From: Candidatus Roseilinea sp.
GTDB lineage: Bacteria > Chloroflexota > Anaerolineae > J036 > Brachytrichaceae
DNA length: 64,000 bases
Reading direction: 5' to 3'
NCBI GenBank assembly: GCA_025998955.1
Contig: AP024676.1
Coordinates: 4,216,001-4,280,000, forward strand
The position numbers were made by a program, and so were the translations under genes. Each line of letters starts with the position of its first letter. The stretch's first letter is position 1. This document shows positions 9,864-19,590 of the stretch, one piece after another. The notes beneath the pieces are model-generated. The model was not told where the DNA came from. It was given only the letters and a program-made list of their open reading frames with translations, and ran no database searches.

Positions 9864-9900
9864 AAAAATCAAAAGCGCGGAGCTTACCAGCTCCGCGCTT
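9864..9900 (-). terminator. Attenuator terminator of the aromatic operon
   Basis: An 11-bp perfect stem, AAGCGCGGAGC with GCTCCGCGCTT (9890-9900 and 9873-9883 on the plus strand), has a 6-nt loop. On the minus strand it is followed by TTTTGATTTTT. It ends about 20 nt before the DAHP synthase start, so it acts in the leader rather than at an operon end. Confidence 0.88.
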
Positions 9901-10039
9901 CTTGACCTGACCTGCGATCGCTACTTTTGGTTACCTGCCGGTCGTCTCGAACCCGCGCGCCAGTAAGCTGCCTTTGCCCACGGCAAAGTAGCTAAACCAA
10001 AAGTAGCCGAAGAAGCGCACGGATGCCATGTCCGAGATG
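9873..10039 (-). promoter_or_regulatory. Ribosome-mediated attenuator, aromatic amino acid operon leader
   Basis: The leader contains, in order, a leader-peptide gene rich in Phe/Tyr/Trp codons and the terminator hairpin. Two mutually relevant pairings are visible. Segment 9995-10007, which covers the Gly-Tyr-Phe-Trp-Phe codons, is perfectly complementary over 13 nt to 9920-9932. Segment 9959-9969, inside the last third of the peptide gene, can pair over 11 bp (two G-U) with 9881-9891, the apex of the terminator, and would prevent it forming. A ribosome stalled on the aromatic codons would block the first pairing and leave the second free, allowing read-through. The mechanism is inferred; the complementarity is seen directly. 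Confidence 0.85.
9931..10029 (-). CDS. Aromatic-rich leader peptide (32 aa)
   Basis: The ATG at 10027-10029 opens a 32-codon frame ending TAA at 9931-9933. Residues 6-15 read FFGYFWFSYF, and Phe27 adds a ninth aromatic residue: six Phe, two Tyr, one Trp. This density between a good promoter and an intrinsic terminator, directly before a DAHP synthase gene, identifies a regulatory leader peptide rather than a functional protein. No Shine-Dalgarno sequence fits, because the predicted transcription start is only about 10 nt upstream. It resembles trp or phe leader peptides in logic, but all three aromatic amino acids are represented. Confidence 0.88.
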   Translation of the reverse strand: MASVRFFGYFWFSYFAVGKGSLLARGFETTGR

Positions 10040-10045
10040 CTCAAC

Positions 10046-10074
10046 ATGGTAAGCCATGAGGCGCGAGTTGTCAA
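10046..10074 (-). promoter_or_regulatory. Sigma-70-type promoter of the aromatic operon
   Basis: On the minus strand TTGACA (10069-10074) is separated by 17 bp from TACCAT (10046-10051). The -35 box is perfect and the -10 box matches four of six consensus bases. Transcription would start near 10039, about 10 nt before the leader-peptide ATG. Confidence 0.75.
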
Positions 10075-10103
10075 ATGCAAGTTCAAATGACCTTCAAATG
10101 ATG

Positions 10104-10132
10104 GTTACATGCACGGCGATTTTCGATAGAAT
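10104..10132 (+). promoter_or_regulatory. Weak candidate promoter for the ABC binding-protein gene
   Basis: GTTACA and TAGAAT are spaced 17 bp apart, each with four or five consensus matches. It would give a 5' untranslated region of about 100 nt and a back-to-back arrangement with the aromatic operon promoter. The evidence is consensus similarity only. Confidence 0.35.
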
Positions 10133-10240
10133 TCGCGGGCAAGGCGAACGAGGGCCCCGCCCTCCCTGCGCCACTCAGAATCGCGCTCCGGGAGGAGACT
10201 TTTCAATCACAGTTCCCAAATTTCGAAAAGGAGGTTTATC

Positions 10241-11311
10241 GTGATTAGGAAGTTCGCTTTGTCCGTCGCCGTCGCCGCTGCGGTCTCCGCCTGCGCCACA
10301 TTGCCGGCGCCACCGCCGGCCGGCCAGCAGCCCGCTGCGGCCCCACCCGCCAAACCCAAAGTCGCGCACATTCGGTTTGCGTTGGATTGGGCGATCGAGG
10401 GGCCATCGGCGCCGTTCATGATCGCGCTCGACAAGGGCTACTTCGCCGAAGAAGGGCTATCGGTGGTGATTGACCGCGGCACCGGCTCGGCCGGCACCGT
10501 CACCAAGATCGCCAGCGGCGCGTACGAGATGGGCTACGCCGACATTAACTCGATGATCGAGTTCAACGTGAAGAACCCCGACAAGGCGCTGCAAGCCATT
10601 GCGATCCTCTATAACACCGCGCCCATGACGGTCTTCACGCTCAAGGACAAGGGCATCGCCTCGCCTGCCGACCTAGTCGGCAAGAAGCTCGGCGCGCCGG
10701 CGGGTGATGCCGGCCGTCGGCTCTTCCCGCTATTCGCCAAGCAGGTGGGCATTGACCCCAACAGCGTGGAATGGGTGACGATGGAGCCGGCCCTGCGCGA
10801 GGCTGCCTTGGCTAAAGGCGAGGTAGACGCGATCACCGCCTTCTACGGCAGCGGCTGGTTCGGCCTGCTGCGCAACAAAGTCGAGCCGGATAACATCGTC
10901 GCCTTCATGTATGCCGAGCAAGGTTTGCCGCTCTACGGCAACGCCGTGATGGCTTCGCCGAAGTTCTTGCAAGAGAACGAGGAGGCGGTCAAAGGCTTCC
11001 TGCGCGCGTTGGCGCGCGGTTGGCGAGAGGCCCTGGCCGACCCGGTTGCGGCGGTCGAGACCATCAAGCGCCGCGAGCCGCTGATTGACGCCGAGATTGA
11101 GACGGCTCGCCTGAAGATGGTTATCGAGAAGCACTTCTTGACCGAGGAAGTGAAGAAGAACGGATTCGGCGCAGCCGACCCCGAGCGACTCGCCAAGAGC
11201 ATCGAGATGGTCGCCGAGGGTTTCGAGCTGCCGAGCGTGCCCAAGGCCGAGGAAATCTTTACCGACAAGTATCTGCCGGCCAAGGACCTGCGCATGCCCC
11301 CGGGCATGTAG
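10241..11311 (+). CDS. ABC transporter substrate-binding lipoprotein, NMT1/THI5-like
   Basis: This 356-aa protein has a lipoprotein signal (FALSVAVAAAVSAC, lipid-modified Cys about residue 18), a Pro/Ala linker and an SsuA/THI5-like binding domain starting at IRFALDWAIEGPSAPFMIAL. It contains YFAEEGLSVVIDRGTGSAGT and YADINSMIEF. The GTG start is set by a strong AAAAGGAGGTTTATC just before it. This family binds pyrimidines, sulfonates, riboflavin and similar small molecules. The adjoining molybdenum hydroxylase suggests an N-heterocycle substrate, but the ligand cannot be read from the sequence. A strong terminator follows it. Confidence 0.88.
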   Translation: MIRKFALSVAVAAAVSACATLPAPPPAGQQPAAAPPAKPKVAHIRFALDWAIEGPSAPFMIALDKGYFAEEGLSVVIDRGTGSAGTVTKIASGAYEMGYADINSMIEFNVKNPDKALQAIAILYNTAPMTVFTLKDKGIASPADLVGKKLGAPAGDAGRRLFPLFAKQVGIDPNSVEWVTMEPALREAALAKGEVDAITAFYGSGWFGLLRNKVEPDNIVAFMYAEQGLPLYGNAVMASPKFLQENEEAVKGFLRALARGWREALADPVAAVETIKRREPLIDAEIETARLKMVIEKHFLTEEVKKNGFGAADPERLAKSIEMVAEGFELPSVPKAEEIFTDKYLPAKDLRMPPGM

Positions 11312-11323
11312 CTTCGCCCTGAA

Positions 11324-11363
11324 CAGCCCTCGCGGATCGTATCTATCCGCGAGGGCTGCTTTT
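11324..11363 (+). terminator. Intrinsic terminator between binding protein and ATPase genes
   Basis: A 13-bp perfect inverted repeat (11325-11337 with 11345-11357, CAGCCCTCGCGGAT arm) has a 7-nt loop and is followed by CTTTTG. It lies inside the apparent operon, so it probably makes the binding protein more abundant than the downstream importer and enzyme subunits. Confidence 0.85.
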
Positions 11364-11376
11364 GCCGACGACCCTC

Positions 11377-12174
11377 ATGGCAACATCCATCCCCTGCGTC
11401 GCGCTGGAAGATGTGGCGCTGATCTACCAAGGCGATGACGGGCGTAAAGTGCATGCCTTGGAAGGCGTATCGCTGTCCATCGCGCAAGGCGAGTTCGTGG
11501 CCATTGCCGGCCCCAGCGGCTGCGGCAAGACCACCATCCTCAAGCTGGTCTCCGGCTTGATGCCGGCCACGCGCGGCCAAGTGTTGATGGACGGCGAGCC
11601 GGTGCGCGGACCGCAGAAGAACGTCGGCATGGCTTTTCAGAATCCCACGCTGCTGCCTTGGCGCAACGCGCTGGAGAACGTGCTGTTGCCGCTGGAGGTC
11701 GTCGAGCCGCATCGCCGCGTCTTTCGGCAGAAGAAGCGCGAGTATGAAGCGCGCGCAATGGAGCTACTGAAGCTGGTGGGGCTGGACGGCTTCGCGCACA
11801 AGCCGCCGTATCAGCTCTCCGGCGGCATGCAGCAGCGCGTCTCACTCTGTCGCGCGCTCATCCATGAGCCGGAGATTCTGCTGCTCGACGAGCCGTTCGC
11901 CGCGCTCGATGCCTTTACCCGCGAGGAGCTATGGGGCGTGTTGCAGTCGCTGTGGCAAGCGCGCCGCTGCACGGTAATCCTGGTCACCCATGACCTGCGC
12001 GAGGCCGTCTTCCTGGCGACCACGGTGTACGTGATGAGCAAGCGCCCGGGTCGGCTGATGCACGCGACACACATCGAGCTGCCGCGCCCACGCACCCCGG
12101 CGCACATGTTCGAGCCGAAATTCACCGACTACGTGCACGACATCTACGCTCGTATCGGCGAGGTGCGCACATGA
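11377..12174 (+). CDS. ABC transporter ATPase, SsuB/TauB/ThiZ family
   Basis: This 265-aa ATPase shows Walker A GPSGCGKTT, a Q-loop at MAFQNPTLLPWRNALEN, the signature LSGGMQQRVSLCRAL, Walker B ILLLDEPFAALD and the switch VTHDLREAV. It powers the importer formed with the next gene. The ATG at 11377 is chosen; a TTG at 11362 would add five residues. Its stop overlaps the permease start by 4 nt. Confidence 0.93.
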   Translation: MATSIPCVALEDVALIYQGDDGRKVHALEGVSLSIAQGEFVAIAGPSGCGKTTILKLVSGLMPATRGQVLMDGEPVRGPQKNVGMAFQNPTLLPWRNALENVLLPLEVVEPHRRVFRQKKREYEARAMELLKLVGLDGFAHKPPYQLSGGMQQRVSLCRALIHEPEILLLDEPFAALDAFTREELWGVLQSLWQARRCTVILVTHDLREAVFLATTVYVMSKRPGRLMHATHIELPRPRTPAHMFEPKFTDYVHDIYARIGEVRT

Positions 12175-12929
12175 GATTCGCTACGCTGCCTCGGCGCGTC
12201 TTGCCGCCGCTCGTCGCCATTCTCCTGTTCTTCCTCATCTGGGAAGTGGGCTGTCTGGTGCTGAGCGTGGACGAATTCATCCTGCCGCGCCCCAGCGTCG
12301 CTATCGCGGCCTACTTCCAGTGGCAAGAGGCGATCTGGCCGAACGCGCTCCAGACGTTGTTCACCACCCTCGTCGGCCTGGGGCTGGCGATCGTGGCCGG
12401 GACGATAATCGGCGCGCTGATCGGCTATTCGACGCTGGTCTACGACGCGCTGTATCCACTGCTGGTCGCCTTCAACTCGATTCCGAAAGCGGCGCTGGTG
12501 CCGGTCTTCGTCATTTGGTTTGGCGTAGGCACGCTGCCGGCCGTGCTCATCGCGTTCTTGATCTCGTTCTTCCCGATAGCGGTCAACGTAGCCACCGGCA
12601 TCGCCACGGTCGAGCCGGAGCTGCGCGATGTGCTGCGTTCGCTCGGCGCCAGCAAGTTCGATTTGTTCGTCAAAGTGGGCTTCCCGCGCACGCTGCCCTA
12701 TTTCTTCGCCTCGCTCAAAGTGGCCGTGACGCTGGCGTTTGTCGGCTCGGTGGTCGCCGAGTTGGGTGCATCCAACCGCGGCATCGGTAATATGATGGTG
12801 ATCGCCAGCTCGCGCTTCGATGTGCCGCTGGTATTCGCCGGTTTGATCGTCGTCGCGCTGATGGGCATCGCCTTGTATGCCGCCTTTGCCCTGCTTGAGC
12901 GGCGCATCGTGAATTGGGCCTATCGCTAA
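12171..12929 (+). CDS. ABC transporter permease, SsuC/TauC/ThiX family
   Basis: A 252-aa inner-membrane protein with about six hydrophobic segments. The cytoplasmic-loop motif is ELRDVLRSLGASKFDLFVKVGFPRTLPYFFASLKVA, which contacts the ATPase (EAA-type loop, with Gly at the conserved position). It is translationally coupled to the ATPase and is followed after 3 bp by the FAD-subunit gene, tying import to the molybdenum hydroxylase. Confidence 0.93.
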   Translation: MRFATLPRRVLPPLVAILLFFLIWEVGCLVLSVDEFILPRPSVAIAAYFQWQEAIWPNALQTLFTTLVGLGLAIVAGTIIGALIGYSTLVYDALYPLLVAFNSIPKAALVPVFVIWFGVGTLPAVLIAFLISFFPIAVNVATGIATVEPELRDVLRSLGASKFDLFVKVGFPRTLPYFFASLKVAVTLAFVGSVVAELGASNRGIGNMMVIASSRFDVPLVFAGLIVVALMGIALYAAFALLERRIVNWAYR

Positions 12930-12932
12930 GCC

Positions 12933-13829
12933 ATGAGTTGGAATGATTACTTCATGCCCAAGACGTTAGAGGAGGCCGCGCGCCTCCTGGCCGCGCACGG
13001 CGGGCGCGCCCGCGTGATCGGCGGCGGCACGGACTACTTTGTGGATGAAACGCATCAGCCGGCGCCGGAGGCGCTGGTGGATGTGACGCGCATTGCCGAC
13101 CTGCGCGGCGTCTGGGAGGAGGGAGGCTACGTCGTCATCGGTTGTGGCGCATCGCACGCGCAGATCGTCGCCTCGCCGCTTGTGCAGGCGCACGGCGCGG
13201 CCTTGGTTGAGGCCTGCGGGCAGATCGGTGGGCCGCAGGTGCGCAACGTCGCGACGCTGGCCGGCAACATCGCCCACGCGCTGCCGGCTGCCGACGGCGC
13301 CATCGCGTTGCTGGCGTTGGACGGCGAGGCGCTGATCGCCTGGGCCGAGGGGGATGCCGTAATTCGAGAATGGCGGCCGCTGCCCCAGCTCTTTCGCGGG
13401 CCAGGGCAATCGGCCATAGATAGCACGCGGCAAGTCTTGGCAGCGCTGCGCTTTCCGGTGCGCGCGCCGTCGGAAGGCTCGGCCTTCGCCCGCGTGATGC
13501 GCCCGCAAGGCGTGGCGCTGCCAATCATGGGGTTGGCTGCGCGCGTGCGCTTGCGCGCCGACGGCGCCATCGCCGACATCCGCGTGACGCTTGGGCCGGC
13601 CGCGCCGACGCCGTTTCGCGCGCAGGCGACCGAAGCCTATCTGCGCGGCCGGACGCCGGACGCGCTGACCTTGCGCGAGGCCGGTGAAATGCTCCTCGGC
13701 GAAGCGCATCCGCGCACCAGCCCGCACCGCGCCACGGCGGAATATCGGCGCGAGATAATACCGGTGTTGTTCCAGGAGGCGATGGGCCGCGCGCTGCAAC
13801 GCGCGGCGGCGCTTGAGGTCGGCGCGTAG
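12933..13829 (+). CDS. Xanthine-dehydrogenase family, FAD-binding subunit
   Basis: This 298-aa protein matches the CoxM/XdhB medium subunit. It starts with the short motif FMPKTLEEAARLLAAHGGRA and has the FAD contacts RVIGGGTDYF and the central QIGGPQVRNVATLAGNIAHALPAAD. A C-terminal CO-dehydrogenase flavoprotein domain follows. It would pass electrons from the iron-sulfur/molybdenum protein encoded next to an acceptor. A 7-bp hairpin (13833-13851) follows. Confidence 0.92.
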   Translation: MSWNDYFMPKTLEEAARLLAAHGGRARVIGGGTDYFVDETHQPAPEALVDVTRIADLRGVWEEGGYVVIGCGASHAQIVASPLVQAHGAALVEACGQIGGPQVRNVATLAGNIAHALPAADGAIALLALDGEALIAWAEGDAVIREWRPLPQLFRGPGQSAIDSTRQVLAALRFPVRAPSEGSAFARVMRPQGVALPIMGLAARVRLRADGAIADIRVTLGPAAPTPFRAQATEAYLRGRTPDALTLREAGEMLLGEAHPRTSPHRATAEYRREIIPVLFQEAMGRALQRAAALEVGA

Positions 13830-13832
13830 TTT

Positions 13833-13851
13833 GCGCCGATAATTTCGGCGC
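13833..13851 (+). terminator. Short hairpin after the FAD-subunit gene
   Basis: GCGCCGA pairs with TCGGCGC around a 5-nt loop. No T-run follows, so it may only pause or stabilise the transcript. Confidence 0.3.
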
Positions 13852-13926
13852 GCATCTTAAACTCGCGGGATAGGCAAGGGCGGCCGCCTGCGCCTAACTC
13901 AGCGCACTCTAGGGAGGATCACGCTT

Positions 13927-16739
<2,813 letters not shown>

Positions 16740-16743
<4 letters not shown>

Positions 16744-17111
16744 GCACGGCGACTCCAGCAGACTTCATCGGTCCGTGGATCGGCGAGACGATCGGCTACG
16801 ACAGCCCAGCGCACATCTGGGAGATCGGCGCGCGCGCCTCTTGGCTAGAAATCCGCACGCGCTGGGAGGGCGAGACCGGCTGGGAAGTGATGTATGCCGA
16901 AGTGACCGCCGACCCGGCAGGCTTCTCGATCGGCAATCGGCGCGCCGTGTTGATTGATCCACAGCACTTCGTCATCGCCGGCTGGGACACGAACGACACG
17001 CGCGGTGGCGTGGGGCCGGCCTACGATGTGGTGTTCTCCCGGCCGGGCATCGCCGAGCTGAGCGCGCATCAGGCCTACCGTCGCTTCCTCGCATCACAGG
17101 GCTGCGCCTGA
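16740..17111 (+). CDS. Hypothetical protein linked to molybdenum hydroxylase
   Basis: A 123-aa soluble protein that overlaps the molybdenum-hydroxylase stop by 4 nt, so it is probably made together with it. It is rich in Trp and Gly (FIGPWIGETIGYDSPAHIW, RGGVGPAYDVVFSRPG) and has no signal peptide or membrane segment. I do not recognise the family. The coupling suggests a role in the same pathway. Confidence 0.75.
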
Positions 17112-17132
17112 GCGGTTGCCCGTCGGTGCAGG

Positions 17133-18344
17133 TCAAATGCTGGGCAATAGCCGGACGGTTTCGCCGAAGGGGAACGCGCTCAGGTCTTTGCCGTTTGGCG
17201 TGACTACCCACAACACCGGCAGCAACGGCGCGCGCGGTGGGAAGTCGCCGTAGCCATCGGTGAGGTAGATCGCCAGCGTGACGGCGTGGGGGTCGGCATG
17301 CCGGTCGAGATATGCGAAGAACGGCCGGAAATCCGTGCCCCCGCCGCCTTTCGGCAGGGGCAACGTCGAGTCCGCTGTCACCACGAATGGGCCGTGCAAT
17401 GCTGCGTCGGCATAGAACAGGTCGCAGCGCAAATGCGGGTAGGCGTGCAGGATGGCCTGCACTTCGCTCATGAAGCAGGTGATGTCGCTGCGCGAGATCG
17501 AGCCGCTGGTGTCCACGCAGACGTGCACATGCACCGACTCGCCGGAAATCGTCTCCAGATACATGCCGTTGCCCACGAAGCGGCGGTCGAACGCGCCGAA
17601 GTCGGTCGGGGTTTGCACCAGGTAACGCCACAAATAGCTGCGCCAGTCCACGCGCGATGCCAGCAGCGCGTCCAGTTCGCGCCGCAGGCTGGCCGGCGTA
17701 TCACCCGCCAGCGACGATTGCGTCACCATCTGGGCCTGTTGCAGCGCCTGCTTCCATTTGCCCTCCGTTTCGGCACGGTCGGCTGGTGCGTGTGGCCGGG
17801 CGCCGGCCTGCCCGTCGGCATCGCTTGCCTGCCCGGAGCCGTCGCCGAGCGTCGCTTCCAGCAGATCGGACATGCCGGCGGCAGCACGCTTGCCCTGCTG
17901 TGCCTCGCGGACGAGCAGTTCATACACTTCTTCCGTGGCTAGGTGCTCTTTGTTTGGATCGCGGATGCCGCCTTCAGGCAAGGTGTAGCCATCGCGCACG
18001 AGCATGCCGTTGACGACGATGTCGGCGGCGATATTCCACAGCTCCGGGTCGCGCGTCCCGCGCCGGGTCACGTGCAACAGCGCCGCGTGCAGCACCTCAT
18101 GCAACAACAGGCCATCTTGTGCCGCCGGCGCGAGCGCGCCGAAGAAATCGGGGTTGACGAACACATCGCGCCCATCGGTCGCCGCGGTCGGCAGCCGATC
18201 CGTGATCGTGATGCGTGCATGCAAGGCGAGGGTAGCGAAGAACGGGCTGCGCTGGCAAATGCGCAACAGCGACGCGCTGACCGCGCGCTGGGTTTCACGT
18301 TCAGCCGCGTATGCGCGGGAGGGTGAAAGGGTGGGTGTGGGCAT
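17133..18344 (-). CDS. Putative metallopeptidase / VWA-like protein (DUF2201 type)
   Basis: This 403-aa protein has an N-terminal metallopeptidase-like domain with HEVLHAALLH (HExxH-type), then an acidic, Gln-rich linker. The C-terminal domain is VWA-like with HVCVDTSGSISRSDI (DxSGS metal site), KGGGGTDFRPFF and IYLTDGYGD. This arrangement is typical of proteins paired with MoxR-type AAA+ ATPases, and the gene directly upstream is such an ATPase. The pair probably acts as a chaperone or metal-insertion module; its client is unknown. The gap to the ATPase carries GCGTCTT heptamers. Confidence 0.85.
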   Translation of the reverse strand: MPTPTLSPSRAYAAERETQRAVSASLLRICQRSPFFATLALHARITITDRLPTAATDGRDVFVNPDFFGALAPAAQDGLLLHEVLHAALLHVTRRGTRDPELWNIAADIVVNGMLVRDGYTLPEGGIRDPNKEHLATEEVYELLVREAQQGKRAAAGMSDLLEATLGDGSGQASDADGQAGARPHAPADRAETEGKWKQALQQAQMVTQSSLAGDTPASLRRELDALLASRVDWRSYLWRYLVQTPTDFGAFDRRFVGNGMYLETISGESVHVHVCVDTSGSISRSDITCFMSEVQAILHAYPHLRCDLFYADAALHGPFVVTADSTLPLPKGGGGTDFRPFFAYLDRHADPHAVTLAIYLTDGYGDFPPRAPLLPVLWVVTPNGKDLSAFPFGETVRLLPSI

Positions 18345-18349
18345 GGGAG

Positions 18350-18375
18350 GCGTGTTGCGTCTTGCGTTTTACGCG
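18350..18375. repeat. Short heptamer array between the MoxR and VWA genes
   Basis: Units GCGTGTT, GCGTCTT, GCGTTTT and ACGCG occur in direct order, resembling the block upstream of tyrA. It spans the MoxR-like gene's stop codon. Confidence 0.75.
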
Positions 18376-19436
18376 AGGGCGGGGCGATTTGCGCTGCGCA
18401 CCCTCAGCCCCAGCGCCGGCGCTTCGAGCGATGATTCGAGCAGGCCGTGATAATGCGCCATCCACGCTTGCAGCAGGTCATCTTGCGCGATCAACTGTTT
18501 GAGGTGGCGCATCTCCCCCTTGCGTCGCATCAGCCGGAACAAATCCACGGCGCACAACTGGACCCACTCCGGCTCGGCAACTTGGGTCAACCATTTGAAC
18601 GCGTGATAGGCCTGCGGTGCTTCGTGCGCTCGCGCTGCTAAGCCGACGATCAGCGCATAGCGCATCGAGGGTTCGGACGGGAAGGCAACGTCGTCGCCCT
18701 GGCCGGCCAGGATGCGCTCGAAGTCGGGCAGTTGCTCGTAGAGCTGCACGAAGGCGTTGAACTCGGTCGCCGTCGCCACGCCCACCGCCGGCGCAATGTC
18801 TAAGCCGGCGCGATGTAGTTCGCTGGCCATCGCCCACGAGCGCGGCGATGGCCAAGCCGGCTGCTGGCCATCCATCTTGTGCAGCAGTTGTGGGCGGAAT
18901 GCCACAAAGGCGATGATACGCTCATGCATGCCGGTCGCCAGCGCGTAGGCCTTGAAGCTGTCCAGGTCGGGTTCGACTTCGAGGTGGATGAAACGATTGC
19001 CGAGCGGCGCCGGCATATCGAACACCGCAGCACGATCTTCCTTGCGGTTGCCGGCGGCCCAAATAAACCAGCCGTCGGGCACTTCGTAGCTGCCCACCCG
19101 GCGGTCCAGGATCAGCTGCTGTGCCATGCCCTGCATCGTGGGTGGCGCGAGGTTGATCTCGTCGAGGAAGAGAATCCCCTGGCCTTTGCGCGGCAAAAAC
19201 TCCGGTGGATACCAGCGCGAGAGGCGCCGCATCCTGTCGGCGACCGGCAGGCCGCGCAGGTCGGTCGGCGCCAGTTGCGACAGGCGCACATCAATGCACG
19301 CGATGCCGCGCGCGTCGGCCGTTTGCTGCACGATGCTGGACTTGCCGATCCCCGGCGGACCCCAGATCATGACGCTGAGCTTGATACGATGGCGGATGAG
19401 GCGATCGAGGAAGATCGCCAGGTCGGATGGTTTCAT
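18369..19436 (-). CDS. MoxR-family AAA+ ATPase
   Basis: This 355-aa ATPase has Walker A MIWGPPGIGKSSIVQ, Walker B GILFLDEINLAPPTMQ, sensor-1 WAAGNRK and the arginine-bearing LGNRFIHLEV. The C-terminal lid is followed by a long helical extension. MoxR ATPases remodel partner complexes, often with a VWA-domain protein, and here that gene follows 24 bp later. The nearby molybdenum hydroxylase makes cofactor insertion a possible role (as for CoxD/CoxE), but the pair is on the opposite strand. Confidence 0.9.
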   Translation of the reverse strand: MKPSDLAIFLDRLIRHRIKLSVMIWGPPGIGKSSIVQQTADARGIACIDVRLSQLAPTDLRGLPVADRMRRLSRWYPPEFLPRKGQGILFLDEINLAPPTMQGMAQQLILDRRVGSYEVPDGWFIWAAGNRKEDRAAVFDMPAPLGNRFIHLEVEPDLDSFKAYALATGMHERIIAFVAFRPQLLHKMDGQQPAWPSPRSWAMASELHRAGLDIAPAVGVATATEFNAFVQLYEQLPDFERILAGQGDDVAFPSEPSMRYALIVGLAARAHEAPQAYHAFKWLTQVAEPEWVQLCAVDLFRLMRRKGEMRHLKQLIAQDDLLQAWMAHYHGLLESSLEAPALGLRVRSANRPALA

Positions 19437-19590
19437 GTGCGTTCCGTCGAGGTGCGCCGGCGCGCATGCGTGGCGCAGCCGGAGGCCTCACGAGTACTTA
19501 CCGTTGCCCGCCGATTATCACCACGTTGCGCTGCACGCGTGATCGCTCGCTGCCAAATGGCTGACTTTTGAACACCCTCCCAGGTTCGCT

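Noticed and set aside
9864-10074. T-box or metabolite riboswitch before the DAHP synthase
   Set aside because: No T-box core (AGGGUGGNACCGCG-like) is visible, and the aromatic-rich short frame with competing stems explains the leader better.
10056-10244. Small plus-strand frame in the aromatic leader region
   Set aside because: It lacks a ribosome-binding site, overlaps the promoter and the next gene's Shine-Dalgarno, and shows no family resemblance.
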